Shown here: piece after piece, positions 16,450-24,796 of the stretch
How the letters are laid out: every line of letters begins with the position of its first letter
How positions within the stretch are numbered: position 1 is the first letter of the stretch
Assembly (NCBI GenBank): GCA_009772985.1
Contig: WOUS01000003.1
Location: 229,097-293,096 of the forward strand
Source of the DNA: Anaerolineaceae bacterium
Lineage (GTDB): Bacteria; Chloroflexota; Anaerolineae; Anaerolineales; Villigracilaceae
Reading direction: 5' to 3'
Length of the DNA stretch: 64,000 nucleotides
Notes under the pieces: model-generated
The model's input: only the letters and a program-made list of their open reading frames with translations
Database searches by the model: none
Told to the model about the DNA's origin: nothing
Position numbers and translations under genes: made by a program

Positions 16450-16854
16450 ATGAAATCCACAACCTGGATGTATATCGGAGCCGTCATCCTTCTCTTGATG
16501 GCCGCCTGCGGGATCGGCATCGGGGGATTTGTTTACCTGGGCTCGCTCGACCCGGTGCAGGGCCAGCCGGAGTGGGCCACCATCGGGGGCGCGCTGGCTT
16601 GCGTGGGCGTCCTGTTCGTCATCGGGGGGGTTGTCCTGATCGTGCTGGCTGCCCGCAAGACCAAAGCCGAAACCGCACAGAACGTGACCCTCAAGGTAGA
16701 CCTTCCCGGCGCAACCAAGATCAAGCAGATCAAATGCCAGTCCTGCGGCGGGACGCTGACTGCGGACAACATCCAACTGGTCAACGGCGCGCCGATGGTC
16801 AACTGTCCCTACTGCCACACCATTTATCAACTGACCGAAGAACCGAAGTGGTAG
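16450..16854 (+). CDS. Two-TM membrane protein with C-terminal zinc ribbon
   Basis: A 134-residue protein. TM1 about 7-30, TM2 about 47-69, then a cytosolic tail with a zinc ribbon: CQSCGGTL and, 26 residues on, CPYCHTIY. A good ribosome site (ACGGAGG) precedes the ATG. Similar zinc-ribbon membrane proteins of unknown function recur in this window (46700-47089). It lies just upstream of the Cys-tailed secreted protein. Confidence 0.7.
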   Translation: MKSTTWMYIGAVILLLMAACGIGIGGFVYLGSLDPVQGQPEWATIGGALACVGVLFVIGGVVLIVLAARKTKAETAQNVTLKVDLPGATKIKQIKCQSCGGTLTADNIQLVNGAPMVNCPYCHTIYQLTEEPKW

Positions 16855-16898
16855 TTTACGTTTTACGGATTACGGTTTCGTGATGCGTAAAACGTAAA
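16855..16898. repeat. Inverted word repeat (TTTACGTTTTACG)
   Basis: 13-bp perfect arms TTTACGTTTTACG / CGTAAAACGTAAA separated by 18 nt. It starts at the stop codon of the preceding gene. It could act as a terminator-like hairpin. Confidence 0.7.
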
Positions 16899-16921
16899 AC
16901 GTGAAGTGTAATGGAGGAACC

Positions 16922-18589
16922 ATGAAAAAACGCCTTGTTGTTCTTTTGCTCGTCTTGCTGCTGACATTCACCCTGACTGGCAGCGCCTCGGCCCAGTCCA
17001 ATTATTCCTTCAACCTGACGACTGAGACCGTCCACGTCTACTGGAACGGCGACGGGACCATCGCGCTCGATTATGTCTTCACTTTCGCCAACGATCCCGG
17101 CGCGCACGTCATTGACTACGTGGACGTGGGCATGCCCAACGGGGACTACGAATGGGGCTCCATCTCCGCCGACGTGAACGGCAGCCCGCTCTCGATCTCT
17201 TCCGACTTCCAGGGAGACGGCCCCTACGGCTTCGCCGTGGACATGGGCGGCTACGCCATCCAGCCCGGGCAGACCGGCAGCCTCCACGTCTACGTGGGCC
17301 GCATCAGCAGCATGTATTATCCCGACAGCGACCAGCCGGATACTTACGCCAGCGGCGAATTTTCGCCCACATGGTTCGGCTCTGCTTATGTGCACGGGAA
17401 TACCAACCTGACCGTCATCTTCCACCTGCCCCCCGGCGTCCAACCCGAGGAATCCATTTACCACCCGGCGCGCGGCGTCTGGCCCTGTGACGCGAATCCG
17501 CAAACCGACCACGACGGCGAGGGCCGCATCATGTTCACCTGGGCCTGCGCGAGCGCCTCGGGCAGCAGCCAGTACACCTTCGGCATGTCGGTGCCCAAAC
17601 AGTATCTCCCGGCAGACGCCATCGTCACCGCCCCGGCGTTCAACCTGGATTTGAGCGGACTCATGGACAACCTGTCGTCGGTCTGCTGTTTCGGGTTCTT
17701 CTTCCTGATGTTCGTCGGCGCGCCGATCCTGAGCGCGGTGAACGAGCGCAAGCGCAAATTCCAGTACATGCCGCCCAAGATTTCCATCGAAGGACACGGC
17801 ATCAAGCGCGGACTAACGGCGGTCGAATCCGCCGTCCTGATGGAACAGCCGCTGGATAAAGTAATGACGATGACCCTGTTCGGCGTGGTCAAGAAGGAAG
17901 CCGCCACCGTCGTGACCCGCGACCCGCTTAAATTGCAGGTCGCCCAGCCCCTGCCCGAAGGGCTGCACGAATACGAGAAGGATTTCCTGCTGGCGTTCAG
18001 CGACCCGAACAAACTCCCCAAGGCCGGCCTGCAGGAAATGACCGTCAAACTGATCAAATCGGTTTCAGAGAAAATGAAAGGCTTCAGCCGCAAGGAAACA
18101 ACCGATTACTACAAGAGCATCATGGAACGCGCCTGGCAGCAGATCGAAGCCGCCGGCACGCCCGAGGTCAAGAGCCAGATGTACGACCAGGCCCTCGAAT
18201 GGACAATGCTCGACAAGGATTACGACAACCGCACGCGGCGCGTCTTCACCGGCCCGGTCTTCCTGCCAATGTGGTGGGGCCGCTACGATCCCGGCTACCG
18301 CCCGGCCGCGGGCAGCGTCAAGGCCGGCGCGCCGGTATCCCTCCCCTCCGGCGGACGGTCGTCGGTCAGCGTGCCGGGGTCGGCCTTCGCCGCCTCGGTC
18401 GTGACCAGCGTACAGGGCTTCTCCAGCCGCGTGATCGGCGACGTAAAGACCTTCACCTCCGGCGTGACCAGCCGCACCAACCCCCTCCCGAAGTCCTCTT
18501 CCGCTGGCAAAGGCTCCAGCGGCGGCGGCCGCTCGTGCGCCTGCGCCTGCGCCGGATGCGCCTGCGCCTGCGCGGGGGGCGGACGGTAG
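16922..18589 (+). CDS. Secreted/membrane protein with C-terminal Cys-Ala tail, candidate radical-SAM substrate
   Basis: A 555-residue protein; start at 16922 behind GGAGG. Signal peptide (KKRLVVLLLVLLLTFTLTGSASA), then a ~220-residue beta-rich extracellular part, one TM at about 250-270 ('FGFFFLMFVGAPILSAV'), a helical cytosolic domain (~290-440) and a Ser/Gly linker. It ends in SCACACAGCACACAGGGR: six Cys in two CACACA blocks. The architecture resembles DUF2207/TIGR04222-type proteins whose Gly/Cys low-complexity tails sit beside radical SAM genes. The next gene, 69 bases on, is a radical SAM/SPASM enzyme with a PqqD-like domain, so the tail is a plausible modification target (inference). 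The tail DNA is a GCCTGC hexamer array. Confidence 0.65.
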   Translation: MKKRLVVLLLVLLLTFTLTGSASAQSNYSFNLTTETVHVYWNGDGTIALDYVFTFANDPGAHVIDYVDVGMPNGDYEWGSISADVNGSPLSISSDFQGDGPYGFAVDMGGYAIQPGQTGSLHVYVGRISSMYYPDSDQPDTYASGEFSPTWFGSAYVHGNTNLTVIFHLPPGVQPEESIYHPARGVWPCDANPQTDHDGEGRIMFTWACASASGSSQYTFGMSVPKQYLPADAIVTAPAFNLDLSGLMDNLSSVCCFGFFFLMFVGAPILSAVNERKRKFQYMPPKISIEGHGIKRGLTAVESAVLMEQPLDKVMTMTLFGVVKKEAATVVTRDPLKLQVAQPLPEGLHEYEKDFLLAFSDPNKLPKAGLQEMTVKLIKSVSEKMKGFSRKETTDYYKSIMERAWQQIEAAGTPEVKSQMYDQALEWTMLDKDYDNRTRRVFTGPVFLPMWWGRYDPGYRPAAGSVKAGAPVSLPSGGRSSVSVPGSAFAASVVTSVQGFSSRVIGDVKTFTSGVTSRTNPLPKSSSAGKGSSGGGRSCACACAGCACACAGGGR

Positions 18590-18595
18590 TACCAG

Positions 18596-18642
18596 TATTC
18601 AGTGTACAGTGTACAGTGTTCAGTGTTCAGTGTTCAGTGACC
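18596..18642. repeat. Word repeat CAGTGT(A/T)CAGTG
   Basis: Five to six tandem copies of a degenerate 7-mer (CAGTGTT / CAGTGTA), spanning the gap before the radical SAM gene. The complementary word encodes part of a signal peptide at 61165-61215. Confidence 0.85.
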
Positions 18643-18658
18643 AGTTATCGGTAACCTG

Positions 18659-20050
18659 ATGAACTTGTTCAAACCCGCGCATCGCACACCACACCCCGCA
18701 CCCGGCCTTTACCACTACCGCCGGGAAAACGGCGGCGAGAAGAGCCGCATTCATTTGCGCCTCGACCCCGACGGGCACGGCACTTTAATAGTCAACGCCA
18801 ACCGTATCCTGCACCTCAACCCCACCGCCTCCCTGATGGCCTGGTTTGTGCTGGAAGGGACCCCGGACGGGACCGCCGTCAACACCCTGCGGAAGAAATA
18901 CCGCGTCAGCGCGGCGCAGGCGCAAGCGGACCTGGGAACTGTGCGCGGCCAGTTGGACGAACTCGTCCGCCCCGACGGCGCCTGCCCGATCCACGACCTG
19001 GACCTGGAAACGGTCGCGCCCTTCTCGGCGCGCCCCTCCGCACCGTACCGGCTCGACCTGGCGCTGACCTACCGCTGCAACAATGACTGCGCGCATTGTT
19101 ATAACGTCGAACATCCGACCCTCACCCCCGGCCCCTCTCCCACAAGCGGGAGAGGGGAGTTAACCACCGACGACTGGAAACGCGTCCTCGACAAAGCCTG
19201 GTCGCTCGGCATCCCGCACATCATCTTCACCGGCGGCGAACCGACCCTGCGCGACGACCTGCCCGAACTCATCGCCCACGCCGAATCGAACGGACAGATC
19301 ACCGGTCTCAACACCAACGCCCGCCGCCTCGCAGACGAACGCTTCACGGCGCGGCTGGTGGAAGCCGGCCTCGACCACGTCCAGGTCACACTCGAGTCGA
19401 GCCGGCCCGAGGTCCATGACGAAATGGTGCGGGCGCAGGGCGCCTTCCGGCAGACGGTGCAGGGCATCCGCAACGTGCTCGCCAGTCCGCTCTACGTGAT
19501 GACCAACACGACCATGCTGCGCACCAACGTCCACACCATCCCCGAGACGCTGGACTTCCTGGCGGAACTCGGCGTCCCGACCGTCGGCCTGAACGCGCTC
19601 ATCTACTCGGGGCGCGGCGCGCAGGTCGGCACGGGACTCTCGGAGACGGAACTCGCTCCCCTGCTGGAGATGGCGTGGCAGAAAACCGAGGCGCGCGGAC
19701 AGCGTCTCATCTGGTACACGCCCACGCAGTACTGCAACTTCGACCCGGTGCAGATGGACCTGGGCGTGAAGGGCTGCACGGCCGCGCTCTACAACATGTG
19801 CGTCGAGCCGGACGGCGGTGTGCTGCCCTGCCAGTCGTACTACCACCAACTCGGCAGCCTGCTCACCGACGAGTGGGACGCCATCTGGAACCACGAACTT
19901 GCCGTGCGCCTGCGCGAACGCAAAGGCCTGCCCGAAAAATGCAATGGCTGTCTCCTGCTGGCCGAATGCGGCGGAGGCTGTCCGCTCTCCCGTGGTAGAA
20001 CCGGGACTACGCAATTTGAGACCATCGACGAAAAGAGGATCACACCATGA
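18659..20050 (+). CDS. Radical SAM/SPASM peptide-modifying enzyme with PqqD-like N-terminal domain
   Basis: A 463-residue protein. Residues about 30-125 form a PqqD-like recognition domain ('LNPTASLMAWFVLEGTPDG'). The radical SAM cluster motif CNNDCAHC has Cys140, Cys144 and Cys147 (CX3CX2C), with 'FTGGEPTLRDD' downstream. The C-terminal SPASM region has 'GCTAALYNMCVEPDGGVLPC' and 'CNGCLLLAECGGGC' for auxiliary clusters. Residues about 154-167 (TLTPGPSPTSGRGE) are encoded by an inserted dispersed hairpin repeat. Such enzymes form thioether or C-C crosslinks in ribosomal peptides or protein tails; the Cys-Ala tail of the upstream protein is the obvious candidate substrate. The stop overlaps the M28 peptidase start by 4 bases. 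Confidence 0.85.
   Translation: MNLFKPAHRTPHPAPGLYHYRRENGGEKSRIHLRLDPDGHGTLIVNANRILHLNPTASLMAWFVLEGTPDGTAVNTLRKKYRVSAAQAQADLGTVRGQLDELVRPDGACPIHDLDLETVAPFSARPSAPYRLDLALTYRCNNDCAHCYNVEHPTLTPGPSPTSGRGELTTDDWKRVLDKAWSLGIPHIIFTGGEPTLRDDLPELIAHAESNGQITGLNTNARRLADERFTARLVEAGLDHVQVTLESSRPEVHDEMVRAQGAFRQTVQGIRNVLASPLYVMTNTTMLRTNVHTIPETLDFLAELGVPTVGLNALIYSGRGAQVGTGLSETELAPLLEMAWQKTEARGQRLIWYTPTQYCNFDPVQMDLGVKGCTAALYNMCVEPDGGVLPCQSYYHQLGSLLTDEWDAIWNHELAVRLRERKGLPEKCNGCLLLAECGGGCPLSRGRTGTTQFETIDEKRITP
19132..19157. repeat. Dispersed hairpin repeat inside the radical SAM gene
   Basis: 10-bp perfect stem CCCCTCTCCC / GGGAGAGGGG with loop ACAAGC, in frame within coding sequence. The same type (CCTCTCCC-loop-GGGAGAGG) occurs between genes at 52153-52188. 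Confidence 0.85.
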
Positions 20051-21057
20051 AACGAACATTATCCCTTCTTGCACTGCTATCCCTTGCAATCATCCTGTGC
20101 ACGTCGCTCATCGGCTGCAGCCCGGACGCCTGGGTTGCCACGGATGAGGCTGCCGACGATGCCGTCACCCGGGAACCCGTCTCGTCGCCCGTAGGCGGGT
20201 ACGGCGCGGCCGCCCGCCAGCACATCGAAGCCCTGACGGACATCGGCCCGCGCGTCTCCGGCACAGACGGGGAAGCCGAAGCCGCCCGCTACATCATGGA
20301 CGCGTTCGGGCAGATGGGCTACGCCGCCGAACTCCAGGCCTTTTCCGCCGAAACCGATGACGGCGGGATGATCAACTCCGCCAACGTGATCGCCATCAAA
20401 GACGGCGACTCCACGCAGGCCATCGTCGTCGGCGCGCACTACGATGCCGTGGACGACGGCCTCGGCTCAGACGACAATGCCTCCGGCGTGGCGGTCATGC
20501 TCGAAGTGGCCGGCCTGGTGAAAGACGTGTCCACCCCCTACACCATCTACTTCGTCGCCTTCGGCGCGGAAGAAGTCGGGCTGCTCGGCTCGGACGCCTT
20601 CGTCTCCTCCCTGAGCGAGGGCGACCTCGCCGACATCGTCCTGATGGTCAACCTCGACAGCGTGACCGCGGGCGACATCGCCTACGCCTACAGCCCCGAA
20701 GGCCGCGCCGAGGCGCGCGACTGGGCCATGGACTGGGCCGCCTCCAACGGCTACGACCTGCAAACCGTCCCGGACATCAACCTGGCAGACGACGAGGGCG
20801 GCGGCACCGGCGACTACGAAGCCTTCGACCTGGCCGGCATTCCCTGGCTCTACTTCGAAGCCACCAACTGGGACCTCGGCAACCAGGACGGCTACACCCA
20901 GGTGGATCCGCAGTACGGCGACAATGGCGCCATCATTCACACGGAATACGACACCCTCGATTACCTGGACGCCACCTTCCCCGGACGCGTGGACGAGCGC
21001 CTCGACCTGTACGTGGCGGTTCTTTTCAACCTGCTGACGCAATTCGAAATGCCCTGA
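20047..21057 (+). CDS. M28-family aminopeptidase, lipoprotein
   Basis: A 336-residue protein with a lipoprotein signal (lipobox LIGC, Cys24). M28 metal ligands are visible: 'VVGAHYDAV' (His), 'GLGSDDNASGVAV' (Asp), 'AFGAEEVGLLGS' (Glu-Glu), 'VNLDSV' (Asp) and 'IIHTEYDTLDYLD' (His), so two zincs should bind. It would act outside the cell, anchored to the membrane, removing N-terminal residues from peptides. Translational coupling to the radical SAM gene suggests a role in processing or turnover of the modified product, though general nutrition is equally possible. Confidence 0.88.
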   Translation: MKRTLSLLALLSLAIILCTSLIGCSPDAWVATDEAADDAVTREPVSSPVGGYGAAARQHIEALTDIGPRVSGTDGEAEAARYIMDAFGQMGYAAELQAFSAETDDGGMINSANVIAIKDGDSTQAIVVGAHYDAVDDGLGSDDNASGVAVMLEVAGLVKDVSTPYTIYFVAFGAEEVGLLGSDAFVSSLSEGDLADIVLMVNLDSVTAGDIAYAYSPEGRAEARDWAMDWAASNGYDLQTVPDINLADDEGGGTGDYEAFDLAGIPWLYFEATNWDLGNQDGYTQVDPQYGDNGAIIHTEYDTLDYLDATFPGRVDERLDLYVAVLFNLLTQFEMP

Positions 21058-21060
21058 ACG

Positions 21061-21411
21061 ATGGCATCCATCCCTGAACATCTCTGGACAAAAGCGTTCC
21101 CCGCCGAGATCATGGTCTGCGACACGGGCGGCGTCATCCTGGAGATGAACGCCGAGGCCGAGACGTTCTTCGCCGAAGACGGCGGGCGCGGCCTGCTCGG
21201 CTCGAACGTGCTCGACTGCCACCCCGCGCCCTCCCGCGCCAAACTGGAAGGCATGATGGAGAAGCAGATCGCCAACGCGTACCTCAACACCGAAGACGGC
21301 CAAAAACGCTTCTTCTTCCAATCGCCCTGGTACAAGGACGGGCGCTGCGCCGGGTTCGTCGAAATTTCATTCGAAGCGCCGGGCGAGATCCCGCACTTCG
21401 TGCGAGGCTGA
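21061..21411 (+). CDS. Single-domain PAS protein, tandem copy A
   Basis: A 116-residue protein that is one PAS domain and nothing else: 'FPAEIMVCDTGGVILEMNAEA' (strands A-B), 'GSNVLDCHPAPSRAKLEGMM' (helix region), 'FFFQSPWYKDGRCAGFVEISFE' (strands G-I). A conserved Cys-His pair (DCHP) is shared with copy B. It lies 3 bases after the peptidase gene. It probably senses a small ligand or redox state and passes it on by protein contact; no output domain is attached. Confidence 0.75.
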   Translation: MASIPEHLWTKAFPAEIMVCDTGGVILEMNAEAETFFAEDGGRGLLGSNVLDCHPAPSRAKLEGMMEKQIANAYLNTEDGQKRFFFQSPWYKDGRCAGFVEISFEAPGEIPHFVRG

Positions 21412-21415
21412 AAAA

Positions 21416-21763
21416 ATGGACTACGTTGACTTTTCCTGGATCAAGGAATTCCCCGCCGCCGTCACCGTCTGCGACGCGGACGGCATTATCCTGGAAATGA
21501 ACGACAAGTCTGCCAGAACCTTCGAGAAGGATGGCGGGCGGGCGCTCATCGGCAAGAACGTCCTCGACTGCCATCCCGACCCGTCACGCGGCAAACTCGA
21601 ACGCCTGATGGCCCGGCAGGAGAAAAACGTCTACACCATCGAAAAGAACGGCGTCAAAAAACTCATCTACCAATCGCCGTGGTACCGCGGCGGCCAATAC
21701 GCCGGGTTCGTTGAATTTTCCTTCGAAATTCCCTTTGAAATGCCGCACTTCATCCGTGATTGA
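21416..21763 (+). CDS. Single-domain PAS protein, tandem copy B
   Basis: A 115-residue PAS-only protein, clearly a duplicate of the preceding gene: 'FPAAVTVCDADGIILEMNDKS', 'GKNVLDCHPDPSRGKLERLM', 'LIYQSPWYRGGQYAGFVEFSFE'. It begins 4 bases after the stop of copy A. The DCHP.PSR.KLE block is the most conserved part. Two near-identical PAS proteins in one operon could form heterodimers (inference). Confidence 0.75.
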   Translation: MDYVDFSWIKEFPAAVTVCDADGIILEMNDKSARTFEKDGGRALIGKNVLDCHPDPSRGKLERLMARQEKNVYTIEKNGVKKLIYQSPWYRGGQYAGFVEFSFEIPFEMPHFIRD

Positions 21764-21778
21764 CAACAGGAGGCTGCG

Positions 21779-23173
21779 ATGTCCCCAACCGTAACGCAAA
21801 CCCTAACGCTCGCCGCATGGATTTTCTTCTCCGCAGTGATGCTCGCTCTCGGCGCGTATTTCCTCATCGCCGGACGGGTCAGGGTCCGCAAATACAGCGT
21901 GAAAGGCGCGGCCGTCCGCATCGTCGGGGCCGTGGTCCTGCTGGGCGCCGCCATCTTCTACTTTTACGACCAGCGCGGCTTCATGCACCAGTACGGCCTG
22001 CTCATCCAGGCGGCGCTCCTGCTGGCGGGCATCGTCATCCTCTGGCTGCTGGCTGAAAAGCCCGCCCCGGCCCAGCGCCTGCCCGCCGCCACCCACACCC
22101 TCCAGTCCGCGCCGGATGAACCCGCCTACCGCCTGCACCTGCGGCTCAACAAGGACGGCTCCGGCATCCTGGTCGTCAACGCCGCCACTATTCTGCACCT
22201 CAACCCGTCGGCGGCCGAGTTTGCCTTCCACATGATGAAAGGGACGCCGGAGGAGGAAGTGGCCGGTCAAGTCGCGGACCGCTACCGCATCCACAAGGAC
22301 ATCGTCCGGCGCGACTTCTCGGAATTCCGCGACCGCATCCAGACCCTCATCCACACCCCGGACCTCGACCCGGTCTCGTACCTCGACTTCGAGCGGGTCG
22401 CGCCGCACTCACAGGACCTGACCGCCCCGCTGCGCCTCGACTGCGCGCTCACCTACCGCCTGCCCGCCGAAGACAGGGCCGAGCACGCCCCGGTCAAGCG
22501 CGTCGACCGCGAACTGACCACCGCCGAGTGGCAGGCTGTGCTCGACAAGGCCTGGGCGGCGGGCATCCCGCACGTCACCTTCACTGGCGGCGAGCCGACC
22601 CTGCGCGACGACCTGCCCGCCCTCATCGCTCACGCCGAGAAGAACGGACAGGTGTGCGGCCTGCTGACCGACGGCCTGAAACTGGCGGACAGGAAATACC
22701 TCGATCAACTCCTGCAAACCGGCCTCGACCACCTGCTGTTCCTGCTCCAGCCGGACGACAAGGACTCCTGGAAGGCGCTCGAAACGGTCATGCCCGCCGA
22801 CCTGTTCACCACCGTCCATCTCACCGTCACGCCGAAAAATATCAAAAAGGCGGGCGAGGCGCTGGAGAAACTGGCAAAACTCCAGGTGAAGAGCCTGTCG
22901 TTGAGCGCCTCCGATGCCTCCCTGAAGGACGAAATGACCGCCCTGCGCAACCAGGCCGCGGACCTCGGACTGACCCTGCACTGGGACCTGCCCGTCCCGT
23001 ACTCGGACGACAACCCCGTCTCCGCCGAGGTGGTGGACGATGCCGTCCCGGACGGCGCGGGCAAAGTCTGGCTCTACGTCGAGCCGGACGGCGACGTGCT
23101 CCCCGCCCAGGGCGAAGCCGACAAGGTGCTGGGCAACATCCTGCGGGATCCGTGGGAGAAGATCTACAAATAA
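21779..23173 (+). CDS. Membrane-anchored radical SAM-like pseudoenzyme without cluster cysteines
   Basis: A 464-residue protein. Three TM segments (about 11-31, 47-63, 73-92) precede a PqqD-like domain ('LNPSAAEFAFHMMKGTPEEE') and a radical SAM-like barrel closely related to the 18659 enzyme ('GIPHVTFTGGEPTLRDDLPA', 'AHAEKNGQ'). At the CX3CX2C position the sequence is ALTYRLPAEDRAEHAP, so no [4Fe-4S] cluster can bind there, and the SPASM cysteines are gone too. It is probably a non-catalytic membrane partner that presents substrate to, or docks, the active enzyme. Strong ribosome site AGGAGG. A 24-bp palindrome follows the stop. Confidence 0.8.
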   Translation: MSPTVTQTLTLAAWIFFSAVMLALGAYFLIAGRVRVRKYSVKGAAVRIVGAVVLLGAAIFYFYDQRGFMHQYGLLIQAALLLAGIVILWLLAEKPAPAQRLPAATHTLQSAPDEPAYRLHLRLNKDGSGILVVNAATILHLNPSAAEFAFHMMKGTPEEEVAGQVADRYRIHKDIVRRDFSEFRDRIQTLIHTPDLDPVSYLDFERVAPHSQDLTAPLRLDCALTYRLPAEDRAEHAPVKRVDRELTTAEWQAVLDKAWAAGIPHVTFTGGEPTLRDDLPALIAHAEKNGQVCGLLTDGLKLADRKYLDQLLQTGLDHLLFLLQPDDKDSWKALETVMPADLFTTVHLTVTPKNIKKAGEALEKLAKLQVKSLSLSASDASLKDEMTALRNQAADLGLTLHWDLPVPYSDDNPVSAEVVDDAVPDGAGKVWLYVEPDGDVLPAQGEADKVLGNILRDPWEKIYK

Positions 23174-23181
23174 ACACCCGT

Positions 23182-23205
23182 AGGGGCGACCGATCGGTCG
23201 CCCCT
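23182..23205. terminator. 24-bp perfect palindrome after the radical SAM-like gene
   Basis: Half-site AGGGGCGACCGA repeated in inverse without spacer, preceded by GT and followed by GTTTC. It may act as a terminator. It belongs to a GTAGGGGC repeat type also seen at 40894-40968. Confidence 0.55.
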
Positions 23206-23316
23206 GTTTCTGAAAAAATCGACTCCCGCCATCCGCAAACGCATCGTTCAGAACCGGACAGCCACAAAAAGTATGCCGCCCGCGTGCGCCATCGTCTCAT
23301 TCCGGGAATCTGGTAA

Positions 23317-23757
23317 ATGAAAAATCCTGCTGAAATTGCTGTGGCCCGCTTCGGGCAAAAATACAACTGCGCCCAGTCCGTTTTCTCGGCCTTTGCCGCG
23401 CCCCTCGGCCTGGACGAGGAGACCGCACTGAAGATCGCCTCCCCGTTCGGCGGCGGCGTGGCGCGGCAGGGCGAGGTCTGCGGCGCGGCGACCGGCGGCC
23501 TGATGGCGCTCGGGCTGGCGCGCGGCTCGTCCTCGCCGGACGAAAAGGAAAAGGACGAGGTTTACCGCCTGTCGCTGGAATTCCTGCGCCGCTTCGAGGA
23601 AAAGCACGGGAAAATCCTGTGCCGGGACCTGATCGGCTACGACCTGCGCGACCATGCCGCCCACGAACAGGCGCGGCAGGCCGGCGTGTTCACCTCCATC
23701 TGCCCGCGGCTGGTGCGCGACGCGGCCGGGATCGTTGCCCTGCTGCTGGAAAAATAG
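23317..23757 (+). CDS. C_GCAxxG_C_C family redox-type protein
   Basis: A 146-residue protein with the spaced cysteines of the C_GCAxxG_C_C family: 'YNCAQSVFSAF' (Cys ~18), 'GEVCGAATGGLMALGLA' (the GxxCGA..G core, ~45-60), 'KILCRDLIGYD' and a C-terminal 'SICPRLVRDAA'. The family is widespread in anaerobes and is predicted to be redox-active or metal-binding; the function is not established. It lies downstream of the radical SAM-like gene and 13 bases before the metalloprotease gene. Confidence 0.85.
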   Translation: MKNPAEIAVARFGQKYNCAQSVFSAFAAPLGLDEETALKIASPFGGGVARQGEVCGAATGGLMALGLARGSSSPDEKEKDEVYRLSLEFLRRFEEKHGKILCRDLIGYDLRDHAAHEQARQAGVFTSICPRLVRDAAGIVALLLEK

Positions 23758-23770
23758 CCCGGAGGAACGT

Positions 23771-24796
23771 TTGTCCCCGAAACGCACGCTTTTACTGGTT
23801 GCCCTAACTTTCGTGACCGTGGCCTGCATCTGCTGCCCCACGAACCTGGTCCTCTTCCCGCCCACCCCCACCCTTCCGCCGACGGATACGCCCGTCTCGA
23901 CCGACACCCCAACCCCCATCTTCACGCCCGGTCCCTGCTCGGATGCCGCCTGCCAGCAAGCCTGCCCCGGCCTGCTTGCCAGCATCGTCTCGGCCTCGGA
24001 AGGCTACTCTCCCTTGAAAACTTCCGGCGGCGGCACGGAAAGCAAGGACAGCGTTCACATCCTGGTCCGCTATCCGGTGGACGGCGATACCCTGGGCAAC
24101 GCCTCCTTCCACGCCGCGCCCGCCGACCTGGAGGCCTACCAGCAGGACGCCGCCGCCCACCAGTCCATCTGGGATTTCTTCACGAGCATCATCCCCGCCG
24201 AACAACGGCCAATGGTGAACGAGTTCGTCATCTTCACCGACGGCGACTACGAATACCTCGCCGCCGTGGAACGGGACTCGAGCGACCTGAACCACTGGGC
24301 GCTCAAAGTGGATATCGCCGACGCCGGCGACCACAAAGCCCTGGCTGCCACCCTGCTGCACGAATTTGCCCACCTGCTGACCCTGAACAACGACCAGGTT
24401 TATGCAGCCTACTACAACTGCCCGGTGGATTACATCAACCCCGGCTGCGGACGGGCCAATTCCTACATAGACGAGTTCTATCAGACCTTCTGGGTGGACA
24501 TCTACGACGAGTGGGCTGCCGTCAACGCCCTGCCGGAAGGCAAAGTGCGCGACCAGAAAATGGCAGAATTCTACTACACCCACCAGACCCACTTCCTGAC
24601 CGCGTACGCCTCCACCGAACCCGCCGAAGACATCGCCGAATCGTGGACGTATTTCATCCTCGTCCCTCCGCCCACCGCCCATACCACCGGCGCGCGGAAG
24701 ATCATGTTCTTCTACGAATTCTCCGAACTGGTGCAACTGCGCAGCGAGATCACCGCCCGCCTGTGCGAATATTTCCTGAACCCCGCCAACCCATGA
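23771..24796 (+). CDS. Secreted zinc metalloprotease-like lipoprotein (HExxH)
   Basis: About 341 residues. Start is TTG 23771 behind GGAGG. Signal peptide with Cys ('LLVALTFVTVACICCP'), a Pro/Thr-rich spacer (PPTPTLPPTDTPVSTDTPTP), then a protease-like domain with 'LAATLLHEFAHLLTLN' giving HEFAH; a downstream Glu or His third ligand could be in 'AEDIAESWTYF'. It would act on the outer face of the membrane. Family not recognised beyond the zincin motif. The stop overlaps the next gene by 4 bases. Confidence 0.7.
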   Translation: MSPKRTLLLVALTFVTVACICCPTNLVLFPPTPTLPPTDTPVSTDTPTPIFTPGPCSDAACQQACPGLLASIVSASEGYSPLKTSGGGTESKDSVHILVRYPVDGDTLGNASFHAAPADLEAYQQDAAAHQSIWDFFTSIIPAEQRPMVNEFVIFTDGDYEYLAAVERDSSDLNHWALKVDIADAGDHKALAATLLHEFAHLLTLNNDQVYAAYYNCPVDYINPGCGRANSYIDEFYQTFWVDIYDEWAAVNALPEGKVRDQKMAEFYYTHQTHFLTAYASTEPAEDIAESWTYFILVPPPTAHTTGARKIMFFYEFSELVQLRSEITARLCEYFLNPANP

